NCBI GenBank assembly: GCA_023548195.1
Contig: JAJHZJ010000808.1
Span: forward strand, 3,887,182-3,951,181
DNA length: 64,000 nt
Direction of reading: 5' to 3'
Source: Bettongia penicillata ogilbyi
Taxonomy: Eukaryota; Chordata; Mammalia; Diprotodontia; Potoroidae
Shown here: piece after piece, positions 43,533 to 55,205 of the stretch
Numbering within the stretch: the first letter of the stretch is position 1
How the letters are laid out: the number at the start of each line of letters is the position of its first letter
The notes under the pieces: generated by a model
What the model was told of the DNA's origin: nothing
The model's database searches: none
What the model saw: the letters and a program-made list of their open reading frames with translations, nothing else
Translations under genes and position numbers: made by a program

Positions 43533-45025
43533 TCCATATTTAGACTTGAGTGAGAAAAAGTTATAGCATTTAAAAATAAGAGTCAGACATGATTTTCTCC
43601 AAAATCCCCTCTAGTCTCAAGTTTCAAAGATATTATGCTTCAGGTTACCATAAATTTGCCACCTGCTGTTGTAAGTAGCAATCCTTTTCCTTCCTCCCAT
43701 CCATACCTGACCAGTGAGAGCAGAGAGACACTTGAGCATGACCTTTCCCCCAGTGGTGGGTTAGCTTTCCCCCACCATGCCAGTGGCTTCAGCACCCTCA
43801 GATGGTGTTGCCAAAGTACATGGTTTCTTCCCAGAAGTTTAATGTGTGATTTCTCTGTTGAACTGGGGTTTCTGGACTCTCTGTGTCTAAGCCCCTTTTC
43901 ATAAAACTGAAAGTGCTTGAGAAAGTAATGAGAAATACTATGAACAACTGAACAAATCCAGAAATTATTACAAAGGACGAGCCAATTCTCAGTGTGTGGG
44001 ACAATGATTGGTGGGAGACCATGAAACTGTTTACAAGGGATTTGGGAATCCCTATATGTTTAACACAGAACCTGGCACATGGGAGGTGCTTTATAAATGC
44101 CAGCTATTACATGTATAACCTATATCTGATTGTTTGCCATCTCAGAAAAGGGGAAGAAAGGAATAGAAGGAAGGATAGAATTTGGAATTTAAAAGTTTAA
44201 AAACTGGTTTTACCATGTAATTGTAGGGAAAAATAAAATGTATTTGAAAATAAATGCCAGCTATTATTCTTGTTCTTATTTTATGTATGCCAAAATATTA
44301 CCATTTCCATGTTTTAACATCACAAAATGTATGGCATGACTCATTATAATAAATAAACATGCTTTCTGAAGCCTGAGTAAATGACACCCCTTCTCTATAT
44401 CTGTGCAAATGTGGGCCTAGGATTTTGTGAATATAAGGAACTCCTGGTGTGGAATCTCCCTCTAGCCCAGCAGTGGAGTGGAGAGACTGCCCTGAGCACA
44501 TACCCTGACACCAAACAAACAAAACTCTCTGGCTACGGTTGGTGAGAAGACTGAGGAGTTACTACAGGAAGTTGACTTCAGTTTAGCAACTTCCTGATCT
44601 CTTTGGTCACTTTGAGATTGTTTCTGTTGGCAGAACCTGATGCACTTGATGCACTAACTTACCCATTTTAGTGAATCCTCCATTAACTCAAGGTTGATAT
44701 TTGTACTTTTTCCTTTTTTGGGGAAAATATGAATCAGTTACATTTTTGGTGAAGATCGAGTGTGTGGGTGTGGGGTTGGTGAGTCCCAGAAGAAAATCGC
44801 TTTGGTACAAGGAGCTCAAGACATGTTCCTTTTCACCTGACTTTTTTAGGTCACATGGAATTGATCTCATCCACCATCTGGTAGGTGTCTTTAAGCAGTC
44901 ATTTCTTGATTGTTCTAGGGAATGTAGTGGTCATGTCCCTGGCTCTTGACTCCAGGCTGACTGGTAGTGGAGCAGTTTTGGTTTCTTTCTGATGCCTTAC
45001 AAAATGAATGAGAGTTTGGAAGGTG
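43533..45025 (+). repeat. High-identity segment shared with 26,938-28,430, including module B copy 5
   Basis: See the partner block; small differences only (for example one base at the 'cagaagtttaatgtgtg' site and GCCAGAACC versus GGCAGAACC). Module B copy 5 occupies about 44,270-45,125. Confidence 0.75.
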
Positions 45026-45129
45026 GTGGAGGGAGGGAGCTGGAGGCCACCATTGCTATCAATGAGAACACATTCTTGGCAGGAGGCACAGATAACATTA
45101 TCATAGTCTGGTTTAAGAAAAGACATTGT

Positions 45130-45840
45130 TCTAGCCAGCCTTCAGCATTCCTTCGTCTGAGACTGAAGTTAGGAGTGCTGAAAATATGATACTTAGGGAA
45201 AATGTCTAAAACTCATCTTATTCCCATTCTTGATTGTTTCTGCTCAAAGTTCTTTTTTACTTTCCTGAATTTACTTCTTATAAACACCTGTGGGTAACCT
45301 AGAAAAAAATCCCCAAATCTAAAGATTTCAGACATGGTATCTGAATTAACATTGCCTTAATATATTAATTTTTTCTTAATTTGTTAGTATTGTGTGGATT
45401 TACCTTCCTTATGGCAGACCTGCTCTCAAAAATCTAAAACAAAAAATAAAGGCTGCACTTTTAGATTCACACTTCCTAGTCTTTGAGGAATTGAGATGTT
45501 AACATTTAGCTTGAGGTTTTGACAGTGACACTCTTCCTAAAAAACGTTTAGTCTATACAGATAAAAAGAAGTATATAGTTATGTTTCTTAAAGTTTCATG
45601 ACACCCCTTGGGGGGTCTTTGTGAGAATGTGTTTGTTATAATAAGAAGTTTAGGAAATAGCTGATTTTTGATGTCTTCAAATTAAAATTACCCATAAAGC
45701 TGTTAGGCTTTATTTGTTAATTAGTTAGTCTCATTTGATTGGTTAATTAGTCTCATTTGATTGGTCATTAAATTAGTTTCCGAGTCATTCAAAACAGTCA
45801 GACCTGATTCTAAATTCAGTTTTTAAAAGATATTGCATAG
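45130..45840 (+). repeat. Module G, copy 2
   Basis: Paralogue of 28,561-29,290: 'aggagtgctgaaaatatgat', 'ttgtttctgctcaaagttct', 'gaaaaaaatccccaaatcta'. Contains a short tandem of 'ttagtctcatttgattggt' at 45,725-45,772. Confidence 0.55.
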
Positions 45841-46049
45841 TGAAGATGAAATATGTTCTAACCCTAAATGTGCTTCATGTGACTATGTAGGTTCAATCCT
45901 TTATGTTTAAGGTAGGTTCTCCCCACGTGACTCAGAAAGTTCTAGAATAAGGATTGAAGGTAGACTCTCCTTAGGAGTCTCTGAAAATTCCGAAGCTTGA
46001 ATTTCACTTTAGTCCTGGATAAATTGAGTCACCTGTTTACTGTACTTTA

Positions 46050-46255
46050 TTTACTGTGTTTCACTCATAAAGGAGGCATTTCAGTTTCAGGAGCTTCTTT
46101 GAAACACTGGTTTCAGGATTTTTCTTTCAGTTCATATCAAAAAGACAATGATGACTTGTTAGTTCTTTGAGACGGACAAGATCCATCCAGACTAGACTGT
46201 TCAGCTTTCAGATGTTCAGTATGACCCATTATTGCTGAAATTTTTTAACCTTGGG
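46050..46255 (+). repeat. Module A remnant (copy 4)
   Basis: 'aaaggaggcatttcagtttc', 'tttctttcagttcat', 'gacttgttagttctttgaga' and 'ccagactagactgttcag' follow copy 3 at 29,435-29,580. After 'cagatgttcagtatgaccca' the GC-rich repeat units are absent. So this copy kept only the first ~200 bases. Confidence 0.6.
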
Positions 46256-46409
46256 TGATGCTTAGGATTGGATTTAGGGTCGATGACAAATATTTTGAGC
46301 TTTCAGATCCCGTTTTACTGGAAGAACTTTACATTATGAGGGACTTTTGTTTTCAATTTATTTTTTTCAACATCTGTACCCATCTTATCAATAAAATATA
46401 TATTTTTGT

Positions 46410-46620
46410 TGAGTGCTTATTTTTTATTTCCCTAAAATAATCATGTTCTTTAAAGTGCCTAATGAGTGCCAGACATTGTGTCAAGTATTGGTACTACTTA
46501 TAGAAGCACAAAGTTACTATTCTCAAGGAAGTTACATTCTAATGGAGAAGACAACACCTAGCAGGTAGCTTTACTAGAAGAGGCGGAGAATGATGGAGAA
46601 ATCCAGAAGATAACAACCTG
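46410..46620 (+). repeat. Module D/E junction without L1 (empty site)
   Basis: 'cctaaaataatcatgttctt' (D) runs through 'taaagtgcctaatgag' straight into 'tgccagacattgtgtcaagt' (E). The first and second units have a ~10-kb L1 at this point. It therefore preserves the pre-insertion arrangement. Confidence 0.7.
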
Positions 46621-46859
46621 GTGGAAAATGAAGGGATGCATGAATGAAGACTCTCCCTCAATAAAGGCTCTGGGAGGACTAGCTTTGTGGGGAATGGAAG
46701 AGTCCAGAGGAATGCCTCCTACTCTAGCTGCTGCTGTCTTTCATACCAGAACTCTCCTTGGTCTCCTAGGGAAACCCATGTAAGGCCGACCACCATGACA
46801 TCCAGAAGGTACTATTATACTCTGAGCCCCTTGGAAACTGACATTTCCAAGTGTTTTCA
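46621..46859. other. Short segment with no gene recognised
   Basis: Joins E to B in the third unit, replacing the microsatellite and L1-tail parts of the other units. The 62-codon frame at 46,687 is not conserved. Confidence 0.4.
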
Positions 46860-47690
46860 TTCACAGAAAGTATAACATGACTCAGTATAATAAAGAAGCA
46901 AACATACTTTCTGAAGCCTGAGTAAAGGACACCCTTTTTCTATATTGGTCCATATATGTGCCTAGGATTTTGTGAATATAAGGAACTCCTGTAATCTCCT
47001 CTAACCCTCCAGTGAAGTAGAGAGACTCCCCTGAGCACATACCCTGACACCAAACAAACAAAACTCTGGTGACGGTTGGTGAGGAGACCGGAGTTTCTAC
47101 AGGAAGTTCGCTTCAGTTTAGCAACTTCCTAATCTCTTTGGTCACTTTGAGATTGTTTCTGCTACCAAAACCACTTGATGCACTAATTTTAGTGTATCTT
47201 CCATTAACCTAAGGCTGATATTTGTCCTTTTTCTTCTGTTGAAAAAGAGAAATCAGTTACATTTTTGGTGAGGATCGAGTGTGTCTGGAAAGGGTGAGTC
47301 CTGAAAGAAAATCACTGACACAAGGAGCTCAAAGGACCTTCATTTTCACCCCCATACATGGAGCAAACCTGACTTTGGAGGTCCTGAATTTTCCGGTGAC
47401 AAGGAATCGCTATCATCCACCCTCTGGTAAGTCTTTCATTTCTTGAGTGTTCTAGGGAACGTAGTGATCATGTCCCTGACTCTTTACTCCAGATTGATGG
47501 GTGGTGGGGCAACTTTGGTTCCTCCCTGATGCCTTACAAAATGAACGAGAGGTTGGAAGGTGGTGGAGGGAGGGAGCTGGGGGCCAACGTTGCTCTCAGT
47601 GAGAACATATTCTTAGCTGAGATGCAGATAACTTTATCATAGTTTGGTTTAAGAAAAGACTTTACTCTAGGCAGCCTTCAGTTTTCTGTT
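46860..47690 (+). repeat. Module B, copy 6
   Basis: 'ataataaagaagcaaacata', 'ccctgagcacataccctgac', 'gcaacttcctaatctctttg', 'catttttggtgaggatcgag', 'attcttagctgagatgcaga'. It contains the middle part seen in copies 3 and 5 plus an insert near 47,350 ('cccccatacatggagcaaac'). Confidence 0.6.
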
Positions 47691-48400
47691 TCGGCAGCAT
47701 TCATTCACCTGAGACTAAAGGTAGGAGTAGTGAAAATATGATGCTTAGGAAAAATAAGGCTAAAACTTACTGTAATTTAAAACCTTATTCCCATTCTTGT
47801 TTGCTTCTGCTCAAAGTTCTATTTTAATTACTGGACTTCTTTTTCATTACTATCTGTGAGAGACCCCAGAAAAAGATAATAATTTTAAAGATTTCAGACA
47901 TGGTGTCCGAATTAATACTGCCTTAATTTGTACTTCCCTAAAGCAGACCTGCTTTTGAAAACCTAAAAGAAATAAAGAATTCAAACAGTTAGATTGGGAC
48001 TTCCAAGCCTTTGCGGAATTGAGACTCTAACGTTCAATCTGAGGTTTTAGCGCTATTATTTTCTTTTTTTTCTAAAAATGTAAAATGTTTTAATGTAATA
48101 CATGTAAAGAGAATTATATACTGTAGCTTGTTAAGTATAAGGCATTTTTTAAAGTTTCATGAAACCCCTTGGGGATGTTTGGAGAAACCCTGGTACATTA
48201 TAAAAGCAGGTTTAGGAAATGATTGATTTTGATGTTTTGAAATTAAATTCCCCTGAAAACAGGCATTCAGTAGTGGTTTATTAATTTCATTTTACCAGTC
48301 ATTAAATTAGTTCACTACTTATTCACAACAGTCAGTTCCAGTTCTAAGTTCAGCTTTAAAAGTTACTTCATAGTGGACATGGAAACTCTTGTTATATTTT
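47691..48400 (+). repeat. Module G, copy 3
   Basis: 'aggagtagtgaaaatatgat', 'tgcttctgctcaaagttcta', 'gacatggtgtccgaattaat' and 'aaacccctt..ggatgtttgg' follow copy 2 throughout. Ends just before a B fragment. Confidence 0.6.
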
Positions 48401-48464
48401 ATGTAGTTCATTAAGGCTCCAACCTGAGTTTTTATGCTCTATAAATGGTAGTTATTATTACTAT

Positions 48465-48562
48465 GTGTTTGCCAAATAGTTTTTTCCAAATTTTGCATTC
48501 ACAAAATGTATAGCAAGATTCAGTAAATAAAGAAGCAAATGTTTTCCGTACCCTGAATAAAC
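48465..48562 (+). repeat. Module B fragment (right end of the array)
   Basis: Only the first ~100 bases of B remain ('tttgccaaatagttttttcc', 'cattcacaaaatgtatagca', 'taaataaagaagcaaatg'). They are cut by the CT microsatellite. No array module is seen to the right. Confidence 0.6.
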
Positions 48563-48677
48563 ATGCTCTCTCCCTCTCTCCCTCTCCCTCTCTCTCTTCC
48601 CCCCCTCTCCCTCTCTCTCTCCCTGTCTCTCTCCCTGTCTCTCTCCCTGTCTCTCTCTCCTTCTCTCTCTCCTTCTC

Positions 48678-48738
<61 letters not shown>

Positions 48739-48753
48739 CTCTCACTTTCTCTG

Positions 48754-48755
<2 letters not shown>
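48563..48755 (+). repeat. (CT)n / (CCCT) microsatellite
   Basis: About 190 bases of nearly pure CT with CCCTGTCTCT and CCTT variants. The Arg/Glu and Leu/Ser frames over it are artefacts. Confidence 0.95.

Positions 48756-48785
<30 letters not shown>
48756..48785 (+). repeat. (GATA)n microsatellite
   Basis: Seven uninterrupted TAGA units directly after the CT run and at the A-rich 3' end of the minus-strand retroposon that follows. Confidence 0.95.
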
Positions 48786-48993
48786 CCTTTTATTTCATTA
48801 GTGGCAGGAACATCTGGGGTGAAACCTCATTCCACCAATGCAGAACAGCAATTTGTCTGAACCTATATCTTTGAGAGTTTTCTTGGGCCCTGAGAGATTC
48901 ACCATGGTCTATAACCAATATAAGAGGATTAGAACCAAGGATCTTGTGTTTTCAAGACCAGATCTGTATGCATTAAACCAGGCTGCCTGCCAT
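48786..48993 (-). mobile_element. SINE-like retroposon, minus strand
   Basis: On the minus strand: 'ggcaggcagcctggtttaat' (tRNA-like head), 'aaccaaggatcttg' complement, then 'aaataaaaggtctatc' running into the GATA/CT repeats, as a 3' tail would. The opposite edge meets an AT microsatellite (48,993-49,012). Family not named. Confidence 0.5.
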
Positions 48994-49012
48994 ATATATA
49001 TATATATATATA
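48993..49012. repeat. (AT)n microsatellite
   Basis: About ten AT units. Confidence 0.9.
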
Positions 49013-50060
49013 TGCACACCATTTTTAAGGTACTTAGATACTATTAATTGAAACAAAAGTTCACAAGCATTATTCAATTCATAATGACTTTACTTATCAT
49101 GTTTTCTCAATATGTCAGTACTACTAAAAAAAAGATTGAGAACCAGTAGTATAGGCATTTCTATTCACCAGAATCAGTCTACAGATTAGCTACAAGAACT
49201 CAGTGGACCACCAGTGCTTCTGTAGGACCAGAGCGTAGGCTGGACTTAGGCATAAGAAGATGCAGGGAACAAGGTTTTTGTGAGATATTTCCCCCCTTTA
49301 TTCTCTTTTCACTGACCACATGATCTTTAAAACTTACTCCCAGGAAAGAAGCTGAGAAATCAATCACTTTATTTCCTAGGTGACTGATGAGGCTTACAAG
49401 TTATCCCTTTCTGGGATATTTGCATGTTAAACAGAGCATAAGCCTCATGATAAAGGATTGGAGAGGGTAGAATTTGAAGCTTCACCCAGGAAGGTCTGGA
49501 AGCTATCTGAGAGGGCTTGCCCAGAACCCCTGGGAGTCTTTCCACAGAAGCAGTTACTTGGCCTGCTCAGTTAAACAGGTGGCTGACAGTTTTCATTCCT
49601 CAAACCTTCAACTTGTTTGATATGCTGAGTCCTGTTTTCAGCTCGGTGTTGCAAACTGGAAACTGGGCAGCTGTAGTTACATTCCTCAAGAAGGGCACCG
49701 AAAATCTCTTCACTATGCTCTCTTGTCCTCCAGAGCCACTGTCCGATTCCCCGAATGGAACCTCCTAGTTATTCTGGCCCTTAGAAGGCTGGGGAAAGGC
49801 TGCCAGAGTGTTTTCAGAAATTCCCGATCCATAGCCCTCTTTAAAACTGAGAGACTTAGAAGTGTGGAGACGAATGTAATCACCCTTGGCTCAGAGCAAC
49901 AGTAACCATATATTACAAATAACTTTAAAAACAAAAATCAAGGTACTCAACATGCATGTCCTGACATAGAAAGAAAAAAACCCCAATCAATTAGAAGGAA
50001 GAACAAAGACAATACTTTTGTGAACTTACCAGGTTATAATGGGAGACAGGCATCTACATA
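49013..50060. other. Intergenic sequence, nothing recognised
   Basis: Mixed-composition DNA with short frames only. 49,740-49,905 has overlapping frames on both strands, but no motif or splice context supports a gene. Confidence 0.5.
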
Positions 50061-50067
50061 TACACAT

Positions 50068-50095
50068 AAGTGTGTGTGTGTGTGTGTGTGTGTAT
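50068..50095 (+). repeat. (TG)n microsatellite
   Basis: About 12 TG units followed by TATGTATATA. Confidence 0.9.
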
Positions 50096-50104
50096 GTATA
50101 TAAA

Positions 50105-52640
50105 ATTATTCGTGTTCTTTTAAAAAATTTATTTTGAACTTAATACAAAAATTTAAAGAAAGTATTTCCATGTACACAACATATTATCAAAAGGATTCAA
50201 TATGAAGCTATGAATCTCCATTTTACACTTTAAAAAATGAACTGTGTAATAAATACCACATAGCATTTTTAAAGCTACACTGCTTTTCTATGTTTCTTTC
50301 TGAGTTTTCTTCTGTTCTCTGCTTTGCATTTATTATTTTAATTTTTTTCTCTTTCCCTTCCTACTCCACATTAGAGAAGTCCATCATTTGACACAGATAG
50401 ACCAGTGTGTTAGTATGAAAAACCATGCTAAACATGTGTCTTTTTATCAGTTCTCTCTCTGGAAGTGGATAGCATCGGTTCTTTGTAGTTGATTTGAGTA
50501 TTTGTAATACTCAAAATAACTTAGTCATTCACAGTTGTTCTTCGAACAATATTGCTGTTACTGTGTACAACGGTCTCTTGGTTCTGTTTATTATTTCACA
50601 CAATTCTTTCCCTGTTTTTCTAAAATCAGCCATCTCATCATTTCTTCCAGCACAGTAGTATTCCATCACAATCATATGCCATAACCTGTTGGGGCATATA
50701 GCCAGTCCCCAACTGATAGTCATCCCCTCAATTCCAGTTCTTGGCCACCACAAAGAGTCACTACAAATATTTTAGAATACAGAGATTATTTTTCTGTGAT
50801 ATCCTTGGGAAACAGACTTAATAGTGGTATTGCTGGGTCAATGTGTATAAACAATTTTATAACTCTAAAGGGCATAGTTCCAAACTGTTCTCCAAAATGA
50901 CTGGATTTGTTCACACTTCCACTAGCAGTGTATGGCTCCCAATTTTTCCACATCCCTTTCAATATTTGTCATTTTCTCCTTCTATCATTTTAACCTTTCT
51001 TATATGTGTGAGATGATATTTTAAAACTGTTTTAATTTGTATTTCTCTAATCAATAATGATTTAGAGCATTTTTCATTTGACCATTTATAGTTTTGATTT
51101 CTTCTTTGAAAAACTGCCTAATCATATCCTTTGGTCATTTATCAAATGATTCTTATAAATTTGATGTATTCTTATAAGTCTGACATAGTTCTTTATATAT
51201 TTGAGATATGACATCTTTTTCTGAGAAAACACATAAAATTTGAGGCCCCCCCCAGTTTTCTGAGTTCCTTTAAATCATGGTTCCATTGATTTTATTTGTA
51301 CACACCCTTTTGAATTTAATGTAATCAAAATGATTCATTTTTTGCCTCACCATGCTTTCTCTCTCTTGTTTATTTGTGAGTTCTTCTCCTATCTATAAGT
51401 CTAATAGGTAACATTTTACATATTTTTCTATTTTTTCTGATAACTTCCTTTGCTTCTAGGTGATATATCCATTTTGCCTTTATCTTGGTAAATGGTATAG
51501 GATACTGATGTATACCCAATTTATGCCAGACTACTTCCCAGTTTTCCCAACAATAATTACCAAATATTGAATTCTCATCCCAAAATCTATATATTTGTTT
51601 ACATAAGATTGTTATAATCATTTGCTACTGTGTATTATGTATCTATCCTGTTCCACTGATCCATCTTTTTGTTAGCAAATACAGGATAGTTTTGAAATTT
51701 ATTGCCCTATAACATAGTTTAAGATTTGTTCTGCTAAAACCTCCTTCCTTTATATTTTTCATTAATTCCTTTTATATTCTTGATTTTTTGTTCTTCCAAA
51801 TAAATTTGATTATTTTTTCTAGCACAGTAATTTTTTTTTGGTAATTTAATTGGGATGGTATTGAATGAGTAGATTAATTTAGGCAGGATTGTCATTTTTA
51901 TTATATTGGCTCTGCCCATCCATGAACAAATAATATTTTTCCAATTATTTAATTCTGACTTTATTTGTATAAAAAAGTTTTTTATTATTATGTTTATGTA
52001 GTTCCTAGGTTTGTCTTAGCAGGTATACTTCCAGATATTTTATACTGTCTGCAGTTATTTTAAATGGAGTATCTCTCATTATCTCTTCTTGCAGGGATTT
52101 GTTGGTGATATATAGAAGTACTAATGATTTGTATGAGTTTATTTTATCTTCTACTGCTTTGCTAAAATTATCTATTGTTTCTATTAACTTTTGAGTTGAA
52201 TCTCTAGGATATCATCATTGCATCTGCAAAAAGAGATAGCTTTATTTCAATTTCTTTTTCTTTTCTTATTGCTATTGCTAACTTTTCTAACATAATATTG
52301 AATAGTTTGGTGATAATCCTTGTTTACTCTTGATCTAGTTTATACGCATTACAAATAATGCTTGTTGATAGTTTTAGGGAGATACTTCTCATCAGTTTAA
52401 GGAAGAATCCATTTACACCTCTGATTTCAAGTGTTTTCAAATAACAATTACTGTTGTGTTTTGTCAAAAGCTTTTTCTACAGCTATTGATATGCTTGTAT
52501 TTATTATTGATATGTTAATCATGGTAATATCCACATGTTCTCTGAAACCATTTTCATTTCCCATTTACCTTTACTGCATTCTAAAATACTTCCTTTTGAA
52601 AGTAATTGTGTACTAGACCTAGTGAAATTTCTTGATTAAA
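50105..52640 (-). mobile_element. 5'-truncated L1, minus strand
   Basis: On the minus strand the order is reverse transcriptase, C-terminal domain, then 3' untranslated region. Readable pieces are SIAVEKAFDKTQ (complement of 52,458-52,495), [27 protein letters not shown] (51,830 region), FTKIKAKWIYHLEAKEVIRKNRKICKML (51,500-51,400) and GIEGMTISWGLAICPNRLWHMIVMEYYCAGRNDEM (50,740-50,630). Many stops. It is a different, older subfamily from the two array L1s. Confidence 0.75.
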
Positions 52641-54594
52641 ATAATATCCAAGTCAAAACAGTTTTTCTGTTTTAGCACATTCTTGTCCAACATAAATGAA
52701 GATGTTGATAAGATAGCTTATTTTTTGGAAAAACTTTGAAAGATTAGTGGGACTGATTAGTCAGGTATTCATATAAAAGATTTTCATTTCACCCAAAGTA
52801 TGAATAGTTTTAAGTTTGAAATGGAAATCGAGTGATAAGAATGCCTTGTGGAGTGTTCAGTCTAAGCAAGTATTCATAAACTGGTTCTTAGAAAACAATG
52901 ACCCATGCATCACTCTGACTACTTATCTGCAGGAGGAGATCAAAACACAAGGACTTTTTTAAGTTCCTTTTTCTCTTTTGTTAAGTAAGAACCATGGGTC
53001 ATTTGTCTGGTTGACTGTAGGTTAGCGCAACTTTTATTTTCTTCCAGGAAAAGCAAAGACATAACACAAAATGAAAGTACAAAATGTAGAAACAAAATAG
53101 CAATCATGATGTTAAGGAAGTCATAAACCTCAGTTTTTTTCAACTGCAAAAGAGTGGGATTGGACTAGGTGATGTCCAAAGTTCCATCTAGAATTCTATA
53201 ACTATGCCTGGAGAGGAGAAATCCCAATGTTAATTAGTTACTAGGCTCTTCCTTATCCCACCGCTTTCAATTGAATCAGAAGCTCTGGCCTTGGACCTGA
53301 ACTCTTACAAACAGTTTGAAATTGGCAATTCAATTAATCTTTTCTTTTTTCTTTAGTTTTCTCATTTGTAAAATTAAGTGGTTGGACTGGATCTAAGAGG
53401 TTTTTAACTCTAAGATGGATAATCACATCTTACATTTATATCCTGCTTATCTTGACATCCTCAGAATAGAATGAATGTGTCCAGGCTGCTTGACAAAGTA
53501 GTTTGACTGTTCATCCAAATTTCTTAACTTAAAAGTGCTTTTTTGGTAATTTGTGGTAGTGATTCCTGCTTTCTTTCAGCATGCTTATCAACTAGATCTA
53601 TGGAGTCATTATTTTCAGTATAGTTTTGTCAAATTAAATTTACCAAAAAAGAATCATTATTCTTACTATTTGCCTTTGAACATATCAGAGTTTCTCCCAA
53701 TGTTTGTTCATCCGTGAACATGACTGTGGGCACTCCCTTTACATGCAGCTATAATTATATTTGTTGTACGATATATTTGTCTGATGGTAGGCAAGTCCAG
53801 GATGTAACTTCCCTGTATCAAGATCATGAGATGATGTTCCTGCAGGCTGTGGCTCTTGCTGGAGATGAATCATACAGTTCCTTGAATTTCATGTTTTGTT
53901 TTTTAGTTTTAATTTTTATTCTGAACTTAGCAAACACGAAATAAAATGTACTTTATATATACACAGTAGACCAAAAAAAAAAAAAATAAAGGATTGGTCA
54001 TAAAACTGTCAGTCTCTTATCTACAGATTGATTTTATTTTAAAGTATCTAATAAGTTTAGTTTTCAAGGCTGGCCTGCTTGTCTATTTTTGTTTCTAAAC
54101 TTCCTTCTGTTCTCAGTTTTTTAAAAAAATGCCTCAATGTCTCTCTTTTCTTTCTTTTTCCTTTTTCTATCTTATCCCTATCTTTTCTCACCCTCCTTCC
54201 CTACCTTTTGAATTATGACTAGGCCAAGATTTTCTGTCTATTTCATGTACATTTTATGAATGTGTTTTCTGTTTCTTTTTAGACAATTTGACAAATGAGA
54301 AAATCTGCTTTGCTCTGACATGTCTTTTACATGTTGTGGCACTAAGCTGAAATGAGGGATAAGATACTTTTCAAAGAAATATTATTGGTCCAAATTGTGC
54401 TACTTGGCAACAAGCAAGGACTGTGGAGTACCACACCTAGATGGCAAAGTAACAGAGGCTGCAGTATCTGCCCATCAGACCTTATTGTCAGTGATAGCTT
54501 CAGAAAATTCATAATGTGACTGAAAAATGAAAGTTGGTATATATAAGTGACTGAATCACTGAATGGAGAGGACTTACATGGAATAGGCCTGGGA
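52641..54594. other. Intergenic sequence, nothing firmly recognised
   Basis: Contains two small pieces resembling an old dispersed repeat ('tgggattggactaggtgatg' near 53,155 and 'agtggttggactggatctaa' near 53,377), which also hosts the MITE at 62,749. It also has an A-run at 53,972-53,988. 54,140-54,300 is pyrimidine-rich, like an L1 3' end on the minus strand. No coding support. Confidence 0.45.
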
Positions 54595-54764
54595 CCTGGG
54601 TGGGGAACCTATAGCCTCAAGGTCCCATGTGGCCCTCTAGGTTCTCAAGGGCAGCCCTTTGACTGAATCCAAACTTGGATTTGTTCCTGTGAAGTTTGGA
54701 TTCAGTGAAAGCACTGTACTTGAGTGCCACATGTGGCCTCAAGGCTTCAAGTTTCCCATCCCTG
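54595..54764 (+). mobile_element. hAT-type MITE, copy 1
   Basis: ~170 bp, nearly palindromic: 'tggggaacctatagcctcaa' at the left, 'ccacatgtggcctcaaggct' and 'cccatccctg' at the right. Imperfect 8-bp flanks GCCTGGGA / GCCTGTAA fit hAT target duplications. No transposase. Confidence 0.75.
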
Positions 54765-54971
54765 GCCTGTAAGAAACCCTGTTTCTGGTTTCAACCCCTT
54801 CCTGTTTTCTGAATAGTAGGTAGATGGGTGTGAAAGGTAAATGATTGCATATTTGTCAAAGGGGATGACCCTAATTCAGTATGCAAATGAGTCCATTATT
54901 TCATTGCTAAGGGTTCTACTTATAGGTGTGCTCTTCTTAACTATTTGATGGTTAAGAATCAACTATGATTA

Positions 54972-55205
54972 TTCAGTTGCTTCCAAATCTCTGTGACCCC
55001 ATTTGGGGTTTTCCTGGCTGTGGTGGTTTGACATATTTTTTTCTCCAGATCATTTTATAGATGAGAAACTGAGATAAGCAAGGTTAAATGACTTGCCCAG
55101 GGTCACACAGCTAGTAAATATCTGAGCCTGGATGTGAAGTCATGAAGATGAATCTTCCTGACACCAAGCCCAATGCTCTATCCATTGAACTACCTAGCTG
55201 CCCAA
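54972..55205 (-). mobile_element. CORE-SINE with Bov-B/RTE-like tail, minus strand
   Basis: Minus-strand head 'gggcagctaggtagttcaat', middle 'agctgtgtgaccctgggcaa' and tail complement of 'tctctgtgaccccatttggg', the Bov-B-like end. A typical marsupial SINE, moderately diverged. Confidence 0.8.

Noticed and set aside
4270..48562. Array as Xist-like or Rsx-like X-inactivation RNA
   Set aside because: GC-rich tandem units in a marsupial invite the idea, but I cannot match any unit to Rsx, and long uninterrupted exons are absent because of L1/HAL1 interruptions. Recorded only as a possibility to test.
48461..48745. 94-codon Arg/Glu frame
   Set aside because: Translation of the CT microsatellite on the minus strand.
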